A stretch of DNA of 64,000 nucleotides from Planctomycetota bacterium (GTDB lineage: Bacteria; Planctomycetota; Planctomycetia; Gemmatales; Gemmataceae), in contig VGZI01000003.1 in assembly GCA_016872605.1 (NCBI GenBank), forward strand, positions 45,329 to 109,328, written 5' to 3'. The notes under the pieces are model-generated. The model saw only the letters and a list, made by a program, of their open reading frames with translations, did no database searches and was not told the DNA's origin. The translations under genes and the position numbers were made by a program. Below are positions 23,717 to 31,755 of the stretch, piece by piece (position 1 is the stretch's first letter; every line of letters starts with the position of its first letter).

Positions 23717-26578
23717 CTAATCCCTCACCTCGGCCGTATCATGCCAATTCGGACCAACGCTCATGTCCACGCGCAACGGCACATCGAGCTTCCCCGACAG
23801 CGCACGCGTCATCTCCTCGTGCACCAAGCGAAGTGCCGTCGCCTTTTCCTCCGGCGGGAACTCGAACACCAGCTCGTCATGAATCTGCAGCAACATCCGC
23901 GTGCGACATCTCTCGCGCTCGAGTCGTCGATGAATGTTAAGCATCGCCACCTTGATCAGGTCGGCAGCCGAGCCCTGAATCTGCATGTTGATCGCTTCGC
24001 GCTCGGGCTGATTGCGATTCTTGAACGTCGTGCTGGCGCGAACGCCTTCGATACGACGGCGTCGGCCGAGGATCGTTGCGACGTAGCCGTTGTCCCGGCA
24101 CGATGCCAAGAGCGACTGCTGGTAGTCTTGCACGCGCGGATACTTCGTGAAATAGGCATCGATGAATGCGGCGCCGTCCGCGTTCGTCAAGCCTAGACGA
24201 TTGGCCAGCCCTCCCGCGCTGATGCCGTAGATGACGCCGAAGTTGACCGTCTTGGCCGTGCGGCGCATGGCTTCGGTGACGTGGTGAAGTTCGACGCCGA
24301 AGATTTGCGCCGCGACGAGGGCATGGATATCACGGTCGTCGGCGAACGCTTGCTGCAATGCCTTGTCGCCGCTGAAGTGAGCGAGCAGACGTAATTCGAT
24401 CTGCGAGTAGTCGGCGGCGAGGAGGAGCCAATCCTTTTCGGGAAGAAACGCCCGGCGGATGTTGCCCCCCATCTCGGAGCGAATCGGAATGTTCTGCAGA
24501 TTCGGATCGCTGGAGCTGAGTCGGCCGGTCGATGCCACGGTTTGGTTGAACGACGCGTGGATACGGCCCGTGCGCGCGTTGACGAGAGCGGGCAGTGCGT
24601 CGACGTAGGTCCCCTTGAGCTTGGCGATCTTGCGGTGCTCGAGCAGCTTGCGCGGGAACTCGACGTGCGGATGGTCCTGACGGGCGAGCAATTCCAGCGT
24701 TTCCTGGTCGGTGCTGGCGTCGCCGCCGATGTTCGTTTTCTTGAGCGACTTAAAGCCCAGGTGTGTGAAGAGGACTTCACGCAACTGCTGGACCGAGTTG
24801 ATATTGAACTCGCGCCCCGCCGCGGCATAGATTTCGCGTTCCAGCGTCGCCAGCGATTTCTCCATCTCGGCGCTCATCAATTGCAGGAACGGGACATCGA
24901 GGCGAACGCCGGTGAACTCCATTTGACCGAGCACTTCGATAAGCGGAATTTCCAGGTCGTCATACAAGCACAAGTCAGAGCCTGAAGCGTCAGCGAAGAG
25001 GACCCGTACCTTCGCTGACGCTTCAGGCTCTGTTCGCTTCAATCCCAACGCCGCCAGTTCCGGTTCGAGCTTCTCACACAAGCGCCAGGCGACGTCGGCG
25101 TCCTCGCCGGCGTATTCAGCGACGCGGGCCGTCGGTACCTGGTCCATGCGCAGCTGGTTCTTGCCTTTGCCAATGAGTTCAGTGATCGAGATATTGCGGT
25201 GCTTGAGATGATCCATCGCCAGGGCATCGAGGTTGTGGTTGCGCGTGCCGGCGTGCAGGAGGTAATCGGCGACCATGGAATCGCCGACGACGCCCGCCAT
25301 GCGAATGCCTTGGGCCAGCAGCACCTGCCAATCGTACTTGATATTCTGATTGATCTTGCCGACGGCCGGGTCTTCGAGGATCACCTTGAGTTGCGCAAGC
25401 GCAGCCCGTTCGTCGAGCACCGCTTCGCCAGCCGGACCGCGCACGGCCAGATACCACGCTTCGCCGGGCTGCCAACAGATGGCGATGCCGACAATCTCGG
25501 CAAGATGCGGTTCGAGCGACGTCGTCTCGAGATCGACGGCGAACCGCTTCTGCTGCTTGAGCCGGGCCAGAAAGGTCTTGAACTCGGCCGCACGATTAAC
25601 GAGGTGATACGTGTGCGGCCAATCGCCGCCCGTGCTTGTCGCCGCGGCTGCTTCTTCGCCGCCGAAAAGCGAGCCTTGCACGACTTGGCTTTTTGTTTCC
25701 TCCGATGTCGTCGCGATCGTGCCGCGAACCTGCTCGGCGAATCCGCGAAAACCCCACTCGCGAAAATGCTGCAAGAGCGCCTGTCCATCCCAAGCTTGCA
25801 CGCGCCATGCGTCCCAAGTCAGCGGCAGCGAGACGTTCGCGTTCAGCGTCACGAGCTTTCGGCTGCGCTCCAGGTCTGGCAGAAATGCTTGTAGGTTCTC
25901 CTTCTTCTTGCCCTTCAGGTCGCCGATATGGGCGATAAGGTTCTCGATCGTGCCATAGTCTTGCAGATATTTACTCGCCGTTTTGGGACCGACGCCTTCC
26001 ACGCCGGGGACATTGTCGACCGAATCGCCGACGAGCGTTTGATAGTCAACGACCTGGTCGGGTCGTATTCCCCAGTCGGTTTGCAGCGCGGCGGCGTCGA
26101 AGTCGGCAAGCTTGCGAAGATTGAAGATCTTGACCTTGTCGCTCAACAGTTGCCGACAGTCCTTATCGCTGGAGCAAATGAAGACGTGCAATCCGCGCAG
26201 GGCGCCGGCCTTGGCGAGCGTGGCGATCAGGTCATCCGCTTCGTAGCCCGCGAGTCCAAGCACCGGAATGCGCATCGCGTGCAGCATTGTCTGAATCAGG
26301 GGAATCTGCAACTGCAAGTCGTCCGGCATCGGGGCGCGCTGGGCCTTGTACTCCGCATACAGCTTGTCGCGAAACGTCGGACCCGGCTCGTCGAAGCAGC
26401 AAATGAGATACGTCGGCTTGCGCTGGTTGCGAAGGTACAGCATGTCCTTCGTGAAGCCGAAGAGCGCATTGGTCGGCAACCCCGACGGACTTGTCATTTG
26501 CGGAATCGCGTGAAACACCTGAAAAATCAGCGAAAAAGCATCGACCAGATACAGGGTTTCCGCGGCAGGATCGGCCAT
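23717..26578 (-). CDS. polA: DNA polymerase I with an in-frame palindromic insertion
   Basis: Repair and Okazaki-fragment polymerase of 953 residues. The N-terminal 5'-3' nuclease (about 1-295) contains YEADDLIATLA and VGDSVDNVPGVEGVGPKTAS. The 3'-5' exonuclease (about 330-510) keeps its acidic residues: AVDLETTSLEPH, NIKYDWQ and YAGEDADVAW, so proofreading is probably active. The polymerase domain has motif A DYSQIELRLLAH, motif B RRTAKTVNFGVIYGISAGG and motif C QIHDELVFEF. Between exonuclease and polymerase (about residues 516-534) lies a stretch, EPEASAKVRVLFADASGS, encoded by a perfect palindrome (see 24976-25032). The gene is otherwise complete. Confidence 0.97.
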   Translation of the reverse strand: MADPAAETLYLVDAFSLIFQVFHAIPQMTSPSGLPTNALFGFTKDMLYLRNQRKPTYLICCFDEPGPTFRDKLYAEYKAQRAPMPDDLQLQIPLIQTMLHAMRIPVLGLAGYEADDLIATLAKAGALRGLHVFICSSDKDCRQLLSDKVKIFNLRKLADFDAAALQTDWGIRPDQVVDYQTLVGDSVDNVPGVEGVGPKTASKYLQDYGTIENLIAHIGDLKGKKKENLQAFLPDLERSRKLVTLNANVSLPLTWDAWRVQAWDGQALLQHFREWGFRGFAEQVRGTIATTSEETKSQVVQGSLFGGEEAAAATSTGGDWPHTYHLVNRAAEFKTFLARLKQQKRFAVDLETTSLEPHLAEIVGIAICWQPGEAWYLAVRGPAGEAVLDERAALAQLKVILEDPAVGKINQNIKYDWQVLLAQGIRMAGVVGDSMVADYLLHAGTRNHNLDALAMDHLKHRNISITELIGKGKNQLRMDQVPTARVAEYAGEDADVAWRLCEKLEPELAALGLKRTEPEASAKVRVLFADASGSDLCLYDDLEIPLIEVLGQMEFTGVRLDVPFLQLMSAEMEKSLATLEREIYAAAGREFNINSVQQLREVLFTHLGFKSLKKTNIGGDASTDQETLELLARQDHPHVEFPRKLLEHRKIAKLKGTYVDALPALVNARTGRIHASFNQTVASTGRLSSSDPNLQNIPIRSEMGGNIRRAFLPEKDWLLLAADYSQIELRLLAHFSGDKALQQAFADDRDIHALVAAQIFGVELHHVTEAMRRTAKTVNFGVIYGISAGGLANRLGLTNADGAAFIDAYFTKYPRVQDYQQSLLASCRDNGYVATILGRRRRIEGVRASTTFKNRNQPEREAINMQIQGSAADLIKVAMLNIHRRLERERCRTRMLLQIHDELVFEFPPEEKATALRLVHEEMTRALSGKLDVPLRVDMSVGPNWHDTAEVRD
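24976..25032. repeat. 57-bp perfect palindrome inside polA
   Basis: Left arm CAGAGCCTGAAGCGTCAGCG+AAG (23 bases), an 11-base loop, and an exactly complementary right arm. Its 57 bases equal 19 codons and keep the polA frame open. A 57-base copy with the same arm sequence (one T/A difference plus one arm mismatch) lies between genes at 53737-53793. It therefore belongs to a dispersed element family. Confidence 0.9.
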
Positions 26579-26682
26579 CGCGTTCTCAAGAGATGTGACG
26601 AAGCTCAGGGTTGATCGCAGCGAAACTCGGGGATGACGCTGTCCATTTTAAGCTCCGTTTGAAACCAATTCAAGGGTCGGTT

Positions 26683-26739
26683 GTGGGGCACGTTTTCAAC
26701 GTGCCGTTCGCGTCTTGGCACGTTGAAAATGTGCGCCAC
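26683..26739. repeat. Inverted repeat before the SET gene
   Basis: Arms GTGGGGCACGTTTTCAACGT+GCC and a near-complement (two mismatches) enclose 11 bases; the total is 57 bases. The core GGCACGTT is shared with the hairpin at 14662-14686. It lies just upstream of the SET-domain gene, where it could shape the leader RNA. Confidence 0.7.
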
Positions 26740-26749
26740 GAGGAGTCTT

Positions 26750-27127
26750 ATGCAGCCGTCGACGTTGATATTCCTTCGCAAGGTCAAGGCCAAAGGCCGA
26801 GCCGTGTTCGCAAAAGCCGCCATCAAGAAGAGGACGATTATCGAGCGGGCACCGGTCATGCTCGTGCCGATCAGCGAACTCGCCGGCGGCATGGCGAACC
26901 CGGCCTTGCACAAGTACTTTTTCCAATGGAGCAAGACGCACGTGGCCATGATCCTGGGCTACGGCTCCTTGTACAACCACTCGTATCGCCCGAATGCCCG
27001 ATATACTCACGGATCTCTTTCGATCACCTACCGCGCCTTGCGCGACATCGCCGCTGGAGAGGAGATCACGATCAATTACAACTTTGATCCGAAGGACAAG
27101 ACGCCGCTGAAATTCAAAGTGGTATGA
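26750..27127 (+). CDS. SET-domain protein
   Basis: A 125-residue SET domain, the fold of lysine methyltransferases. The N-terminal KGRAVFAKAAIKKRTIIERA corresponds to the SET-N strand pair (G-R-G-V-F-A type). The core GYGSLYNHSYRPNARY contains the NHS motif that binds S-adenosylmethionine, and RDIAAGEEITINYNF has the catalytic-Tyr motif. The usual C-terminal post-SET cysteines are absent, as in many bacterial forms. The start at 26750 is preceded by GAGGAG at five bases; the longer track start runs into the inverted repeat. The substrate in bacteria is unknown. Confidence 0.9.
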   Translation: MQPSTLIFLRKVKAKGRAVFAKAAIKKRTIIERAPVMLVPISELAGGMANPALHKYFFQWSKTHVAMILGYGSLYNHSYRPNARYTHGSLSITYRALRDIAAGEEITINYNFDPKDKTPLKFKVV

Positions 27128-27163
27128 CCCAGAGCCACGGGCGAGTGCTGTGAGTCCCTGGAA

Positions 27164-27589
27164 TCATTCCGCCTCATCCACGCGCACCGATGCGCAGATC
27201 GCCCGAAACACCGGCTCGACGTCGTCCAGGTCCAGGTCGTTCGCCTGGCACATCAGCAAGATCGTTCCCGCCTCGCTGTAGAGCACGCGCGTGCGGCACG
27301 TATTGGTCAAATCGAGGCTGAAGAAGCGGATGTCGTGCCCGAGCGCCGGCTGTCCGGCAATCGACTCCAGTGCCGTTTCCGCCTCCAAACCGGGATACTC
27401 GGACCGCAGTGCCTCCAGGACCGTCTCCGCGACCTGCTCGACCTGCGGCATGTCGGTGTCGAGCGTCAACAGGAAGAAAGCGGTCGACGGACTCTGCACG
27501 GTCACGTTCCACCCGGATTCCGCTTCTTCACGGGTGAGCCGCCAGCTGGTCGGATACTGAAATCGAATTCCGTCGGCCTGAAACTGCAT
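27164..27589 (-). CDS. Hypothetical protein with PsbP/DcrB-like style
   Basis: A 141-residue cytosolic-looking protein without a signal peptide. It opens with a pattern typical of PsbP/Mog1/DcrB-like folds (GIRFQYPTSWRLTREEAE) and continues VTVQSPSTAFFLLTLDTDMP. It ends with an acidic tail. Such proteins are compact alpha/beta domains of diverse roles. The gene converges on the SET gene with a short spacer. No function can be assigned; the fold hint rests only on the opening motif. Confidence 0.6.
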   Translation of the reverse strand: MQFQADGIRFQYPTSWRLTREEAESGWNVTVQSPSTAFFLLTLDTDMPQVEQVAETVLEALRSEYPGLEAETALESIAGQPALGHDIRFFSLDLTNTCRTRVLYSEAGTILLMCQANDLDLDDVEPVFRAICASVRVDEAE

Positions 27590-27790
27590 GCGTCACCATC
27601 GCAATCAAAGCCGCGCCCGAAGTAAGCGGGCTACGCCGTTCATTGTAGCATTGCTAAGATCATTACATTCGTCACGACCCGACGTTTCCATTGGCCATGC
27701 CCGCCGAAAAATGGAAAAAACGCCAGGACTCTTCGGCGTTTTTCGATAAAGTCGAATGGAGAATCCAGAGAACCTGTTGGAGTCTGCACC

Positions 27791-28204
27791 ATGAGTCGAC
27801 GTGGGAGCGTGCGCCATTTGTTCGCGCTGGGATTGGCCGGTTTGCTGGTCTGGCTCGCGCTGGGCGCCTCGGCGTCCGCCGGTGAACTGGAGGGCCGCTG
27901 GCGCAATGGGTATTGGACGGACGTCAACACCGGGCACAAGGACAACCTGCGCGGCCGATTCCGTCAGACAAGCGACGGGAATTACCGAGTCGTCTTCACG
28001 GGCAAGTTCGCCGTGATCATTCCGTTTCGTTTCGCCACGACGCTGAACGTTGTCGGTCGCGACGGCGACAAAGTCCTCATGCAAGGCGAATCGCGCCTGC
28101 CCGGCTTCGGCCGCTTCACGTACAACGCGACCGCTGACAGCAACAACTTCACGGCTCAATACGATTCACGCCGCTGGCGCGGCGAGTTCCGCTTGTGGAG
28201 ATGA
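27791..28204 (+). CDS. Secreted hypothetical protein
   Basis: A 137-residue protein with a clear signal peptide (LFALGLAGLLVWLALGASASA). The mature part begins GELEGRWRNGYWTDVNTGHK and is beta-rich and lipocalin-like in rhythm (LRGRFRQTSDGNYRVVFTG, VIIPFRFATTLNVV), ending RRWRGEFRLWR. GGAG precedes the ATG. It overlaps the 3' end of the convergent ORF at 28166 by 39 bases. No family was recognised; export is well supported. Confidence 0.7.
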   Translation: MSRRGSVRHLFALGLAGLLVWLALGASASAGELEGRWRNGYWTDVNTGHKDNLRGRFRQTSDGNYRVVFTGKFAVIIPFRFATTLNVVGRDGDKVLMQGESRLPGFGRFTYNATADSNNFTAQYDSRRWRGEFRLWR

Positions 28205-28621
28205 TCCCGCGTTGGCCTCAGCACAAGCAAGGGCTGCCCAAACTTCATCGCTGTCGTTTTTCGATTCTTCATTGATTTCATGATAATAGACATGCGCCGG
28301 CGCGTAGGCGGAGCCAATGCTCCCGCCAAGTCCAGTTGATATCGGCGGCGGATCAGCCCAGATTCCCACCAACAGTGGAATCGCGCCACCCGGCGGAGCG
28401 GCGCCGACCGCAGTCAGAGATGCCAGCGCTCTCGGCGCTGGGTGCCAGCCGGGCACTTCCACCTTGACCCATCGCCCGCGTTGAGCCTCTGGTTTTTGTT
28501 CATTGCCAGGTATTGCAGTTTTTGGCGGCACTGGCAGGCTTTCGTCGGTTCGGCGAAGCAAAGAAAAACAAACATACACAACGACAAGCACGCCTACGCC
28601 AAGAACAATCGTCGTTCGCAT
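28166..28621 (-). CDS. Hypothetical single-pass membrane protein
   Basis: A 151-residue ORF with an N-terminal membrane helix (TTIVLGVGVLVVVYVCFSLL) followed by a proline-rich periplasmic part with EVPGWHPAPRALASLTAVGA and a negatively charged end. The start could be four codons earlier (28633). There is no strong ribosome site. The tail overlaps the convergent secreted gene. The helix and lack of stops favour a real gene, but the case is modest. Confidence 0.45.
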   Translation of the reverse strand: MRTTIVLGVGVLVVVYVCFSLLRRTDESLPVPPKTAIPGNEQKPEAQRGRWVKVEVPGWHPAPRALASLTAVGAAPPGGAIPLLVGIWADPPPISTGLGGSIGSAYAPAHVYYHEINEESKNDSDEVWAALACAEANAGSSPQAELAAPAA

Positions 28622-28812
28622 GACCCACACCATTTCAGGTTGAAATCCGTTTGGAGGCTTAGTTCTAATGCTCTCCCGCAGGGGCTGCCTCAGTACATCG
28701 TGAACTTTCAGGAACTGGCTCCGCTTCCGGCTGCGTCGGCCCCGGTCGACACGGCGGATAGGATACGCAAGTCCCGCACTTCATTTGCTTGCGCTGCGTG
28801 CTCGTTTTTGCT

Positions 28813-30909
28813 TCATCCCACGATCACGCGTGGCCTCTTGGCCGGGTCAGGCTCCGCACGCACAATCAGCTCGCGCACCTTCCACGGGATGTTGCCCTCG
28901 CCGAACGCCAAGTAACTCCAGCTTGCGGAGAGGATATCCAATTCGGGCCAGCCGAAATGCAGTCCCGGCGGTTTGCTGTAGCGCGACATCTCCAGCGCGA
29001 TGGCCGCGATGGCATGGGCGACCGACACGCAGTTGGTGACCTTGATCAGATAACGCTTGCCGACTTGTACTATTTCGATCATCAGCTTCTGAAAGAACTC
29101 GCTCGGATCGTCGACGCACACTTCCAAAAACACGATGTCCGCATCCGGCGCCAGATGATGCTCCTCGCGGATTTGTTTTTCCTTTTCGTCATAGTCTTGT
29201 CCGGGATGCAACGGAACCAGAATCGGGAAGTCGGCGGAGCGCAGGGCGTTCCACAAGAACTCCGCTTGCGTGTCCTTGAACTCGAAGCCGGTGGTGCGCA
29301 GTTCATCGGCGCGCCAGGCCCGCGAGGCGATCGACATGGCCAGGATGGTGACGATGAAACACAACGAAATCCAAAGCCCGCTGCCCGAACGCACGATGAC
29401 GGCAAGCATCGTCGCCGCAAAGACGATCGCAACGATCGAGTGGATCGCGAGGTCGGCGTAGTAGAGAACCGACCAGCCGGACTCGGTGTCCTTCTGATAT
29501 TCGCGTCGTTTGTCGACGACCGTGGCGACCGCCGCTCCGGTGATCAACACCAGGACGCCCGTCGCATACGCGCCGCGCTGATCCTCGACGTCGGCCTTGA
29601 AATAGACGGTCACCGCCATGTTGATCCCCGCGAACAGGATCAACAGAACGCCCCAGCGCTGCATCATCGGCACCTCCATGCCGAAACGCAACAAGAACAT
29701 CGGCAGAAGCACCGCAAGCACGGTCATGACGCTCGTGCCCGCCAAGCACAACACAAGCACCGTGACGACGTCATACGCCGTGCCGAAAACGATTCCGCAG
29801 AAAGGCATTAGCGGCTCGCGATCGAGTACTTGTCGTCCTTTCTCGTCGAGGTGGCCGACCTCGCCTCCATGCGCGAGATAAGCCAGCGCGCGGTTGTTGG
29901 CGAGGCCGCCCGCCTGAAACTGTTGCTCCGGTATCAGCAGCGTCGTTACAAGCACGGAGCCGAGCAGGAAGACCGACATGACCACGGCCGCCGTGATCAG
30001 CACCTTGCGCGTATTCCAGACGCGCGTGGTCGGTGGTTCCTCGCCGGGTTCCCCTTCGACTTGAGGCATGAGGACCATGCTCAACTCGAAACCGCTCAGG
30101 CCCAGCGCCAGGTTGGGCAGAACCAGGAAGCTCAAGAACGCGATAAGCCCCCAACCCTCGGGATCGTTGGTATGAAGCGACAACTCCAGTCGGCCGAACC
30201 GCATGTGTTCAAGCCAGTTCTCGAAGACCTCAGGCCGGTCCACGAGGCGCCAAACTCCGCCGACGATCAGGACACCCGTCATCAGCAGGTAAAGGCCGAT
30301 CAACGGGACGGCCAGTACGAGAACGTTTCGATTGAATCCATTGCGGAGAACGTACCAAAAGACGGTGCCGATGATGCCCAGCACGATGGTAACGACAAGT
30401 TGATCGTTGACGAAGGAGGCCGCGTATTCACCGGCCAAGTCGCGCGTGGTTTCGTGCAGCCAGCCGGCGGCGAGGCGAGCGTTCTCCTGCCTGCCGGCAT
30501 CGTGCTGGTTCAGCACATGGACGGCGGCGTCGGCGAGCGACAAGGTCTTGAGCATGACGAAGTCGGTGGCCGCGAAGCCGAGCAAGACCAACACCAGCGT
30601 CTTGCCGTGCCAGCCGTGAATGAGCTTGTTGATCAGGCCGAGCGAGCCTTGTCCGCCGGTCGATCGGCCCGCGAGGTAGCAGTAGATGGGCAGAGCGCCG
30701 AAGAGGGTGAGCAGAACAACGGCGGTGGTCGCCAGGGGACCGAGCCGACCGGTCTCATGAAAAGTGATCGACGGTTGGTAAGCGAGCGTGCTGAAGTAAT
30801 CGAGTCCCAGGATGCACAGGACCCAGAGCCAATAGAACTCGCCGTCGCCGGATTTCTTGCCCCCGGATGAAGAATCGGACATGCCTGGAATGGTCGGTTC
30901 GTCGGGCAT
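28813..30909 (-). CDS. APC-superfamily permease with cytosolic C-terminal domain
   Basis: A 698-residue transporter. Roughly a dozen membrane helices begin after a short hydrophilic N-terminus: FYWLWVLCILGLDYFSTLAY is the first, with the conserved APC helix-1 region. Later GLIAFLSFLVLPNLALGLSG and GTAYDVVTVLVLCLAGTSVM follow. The last 190 residues are soluble (ILVPLHPGQDYDEKEKQIRE and onward) and may regulate transport. Amino acids, polyamines or K+ (KUP/KimA-like members have similar tails) are possible substrates. It is divergent from the Tat-signal gene. The superfamily is sure, the substrate is not. Confidence 0.8.
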   Translation of the reverse strand: MPDEPTIPGMSDSSSGGKKSGDGEFYWLWVLCILGLDYFSTLAYQPSITFHETGRLGPLATTAVVLLTLFGALPIYCYLAGRSTGGQGSLGLINKLIHGWHGKTLVLVLLGFAATDFVMLKTLSLADAAVHVLNQHDAGRQENARLAAGWLHETTRDLAGEYAASFVNDQLVVTIVLGIIGTVFWYVLRNGFNRNVLVLAVPLIGLYLLMTGVLIVGGVWRLVDRPEVFENWLEHMRFGRLELSLHTNDPEGWGLIAFLSFLVLPNLALGLSGFELSMVLMPQVEGEPGEEPPTTRVWNTRKVLITAAVVMSVFLLGSVLVTTLLIPEQQFQAGGLANNRALAYLAHGGEVGHLDEKGRQVLDREPLMPFCGIVFGTAYDVVTVLVLCLAGTSVMTVLAVLLPMFLLRFGMEVPMMQRWGVLLILFAGINMAVTVYFKADVEDQRGAYATGVLVLITGAAVATVVDKRREYQKDTESGWSVLYYADLAIHSIVAIVFAATMLAVIVRSGSGLWISLCFIVTILAMSIASRAWRADELRTTGFEFKDTQAEFLWNALRSADFPILVPLHPGQDYDEKEKQIREEHHLAPDADIVFLEVCVDDPSEFFQKLMIEIVQVGKRYLIKVTNCVSVAHAIAAIALEMSRYSKPPGLHFGWPELDILSASWSYLAFGEGNIPWKVRELIVRAEPDPAKRPRVIVG

Positions 30910-30988
30910 TTTCTAATTCTATACTGCGTGGAGGCCGAAACGACCCGTTTAGCCGGCGTTCGAAGAATGCCGTGAATCCGGAGACGCC

Positions 30989-31270
30989 ATGGCTCGATCG
31001 ACGCGACGCCGATTCTTGCAAACCGCCGCGGTAGCCGCCGCGCTTCCCGTGGCCGACGCCCTTGCTGTGCAAGCGGGCGATCCGCCGAGCGCCGATCAAT
31101 CGTTGTTGGCCATCGTTCGGCAGCGCTTTAAGTTCTTGACGGAGGATCAACTCAAGGCGGTGCAGCGCGGGCTGCAATCCGGCCTTGCGGTCGGCGGAAT
31201 CCTAAATCGCACGCGGCTCGGCCCGCTCGATGAGCCGGCCACAGTCTTCGTCTCGGATGTTGCAGAGTAG
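30989..31270 (+). CDS. Small Tat-signal protein
   Basis: A 93-residue protein starting with a twin-arginine signal (MARSTRRRFLQTAAVAAALP) and a cleavage-like ALA. The mature part of about 65 residues includes SLLAIVRQRFKFLTEDQLKA and ends with TVFVSDVAE. GGAGACGCC precedes the ATG. A mature domain this small does not suggest an enzyme; it could be a cofactor-binding or accessory subunit exported with a partner. No family was recognised. The gene is the only one on this strand in the neighbourhood. Confidence 0.6.
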   Translation: MARSTRRRFLQTAAVAAALPVADALAVQAGDPPSADQSLLAIVRQRFKFLTEDQLKAVQRGLQSGLAVGGILNRTRLGPLDEPATVFVSDVAE

Positions 31271-31423
31271 ACCAAGCCAAGGACCGCTCGGTGTGAACCG
31301 GTCAGCCGGCAAGGCGACGCGTGGTGTTATGTTGTGCATGACATGATGCGCTTCACTTGAGCTTGAAATTGACCGTCGCGTGGCCTGGAATATAAATAGC
31401 ACCAGGATGGTACTATCAAGCTT

Positions 31424-31498
31424 GGGCAGGGTTCGGCTCGAGGCTCGTGATTGGGCGACACGACTTTGACCGGCCCTGCCCTTTTTTTGGAATCAATC
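31424..31498 (+). terminator. Stem plus T-run (terminator-like)
   Basis: GGGCAGGG and CCCTGCCC, 52 bases apart, are followed directly by seven T residues. This is the only clear stem-plus-T-run signal noticed in the window. It lies 150 bases after the small Tat gene. The large loop leaves room for a structured small RNA, but no known family was recognised. Confidence 0.4.
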
Positions 31499-31563
31499 TC
31501 TTCTGGAGTCAAACTTCTTTATTCGAGGGTACGCGTCTGTCTTTTGTTACCCGCTAACGGTGA

Positions 31564-31725
31564 ACTGATCCGAAAGACGTCAAAAAAAACGGAAAGTTGT
31601 CCGTCACTGTCTCGAAAGAGATAGCCGTGGTCGATTACGTTCGAGCCTATTTGCCCGCAAATGAATCGGCACCGCGCCGCAATGGCAAAATGGCGTTCAG
31701 CTACGCGATTCGATCCAAAACCTAG
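31564..31725 (+). pseudogene. C-terminal remnant of a secreted protein
   Basis: A 54-codon open stretch without a start codon, directly after a stop, reads KLSVTVSKEIAVVDYVRAYL then PANESAPRRNGKMAFSYAI and ends at TAG. Its even, protein-like sequence resembles the C-termini of secreted phosphodiesterase-like enzymes of planctomycetes, though I cannot name the family firmly. The 5' part is missing. The surrounding 31271-31755 holds no intact gene. Confidence 0.4.
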
Positions 31726-31755
31726 CGCGGTGACGTAAGCCGCATCGCTGCCACG

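Noticed and set aside
28789-29811. 340-codon plus-strand ORF over the APC permease
   Set aside because: Antisense shadow, rich in Arg/Asp/His as expected for the complement of membrane helices.
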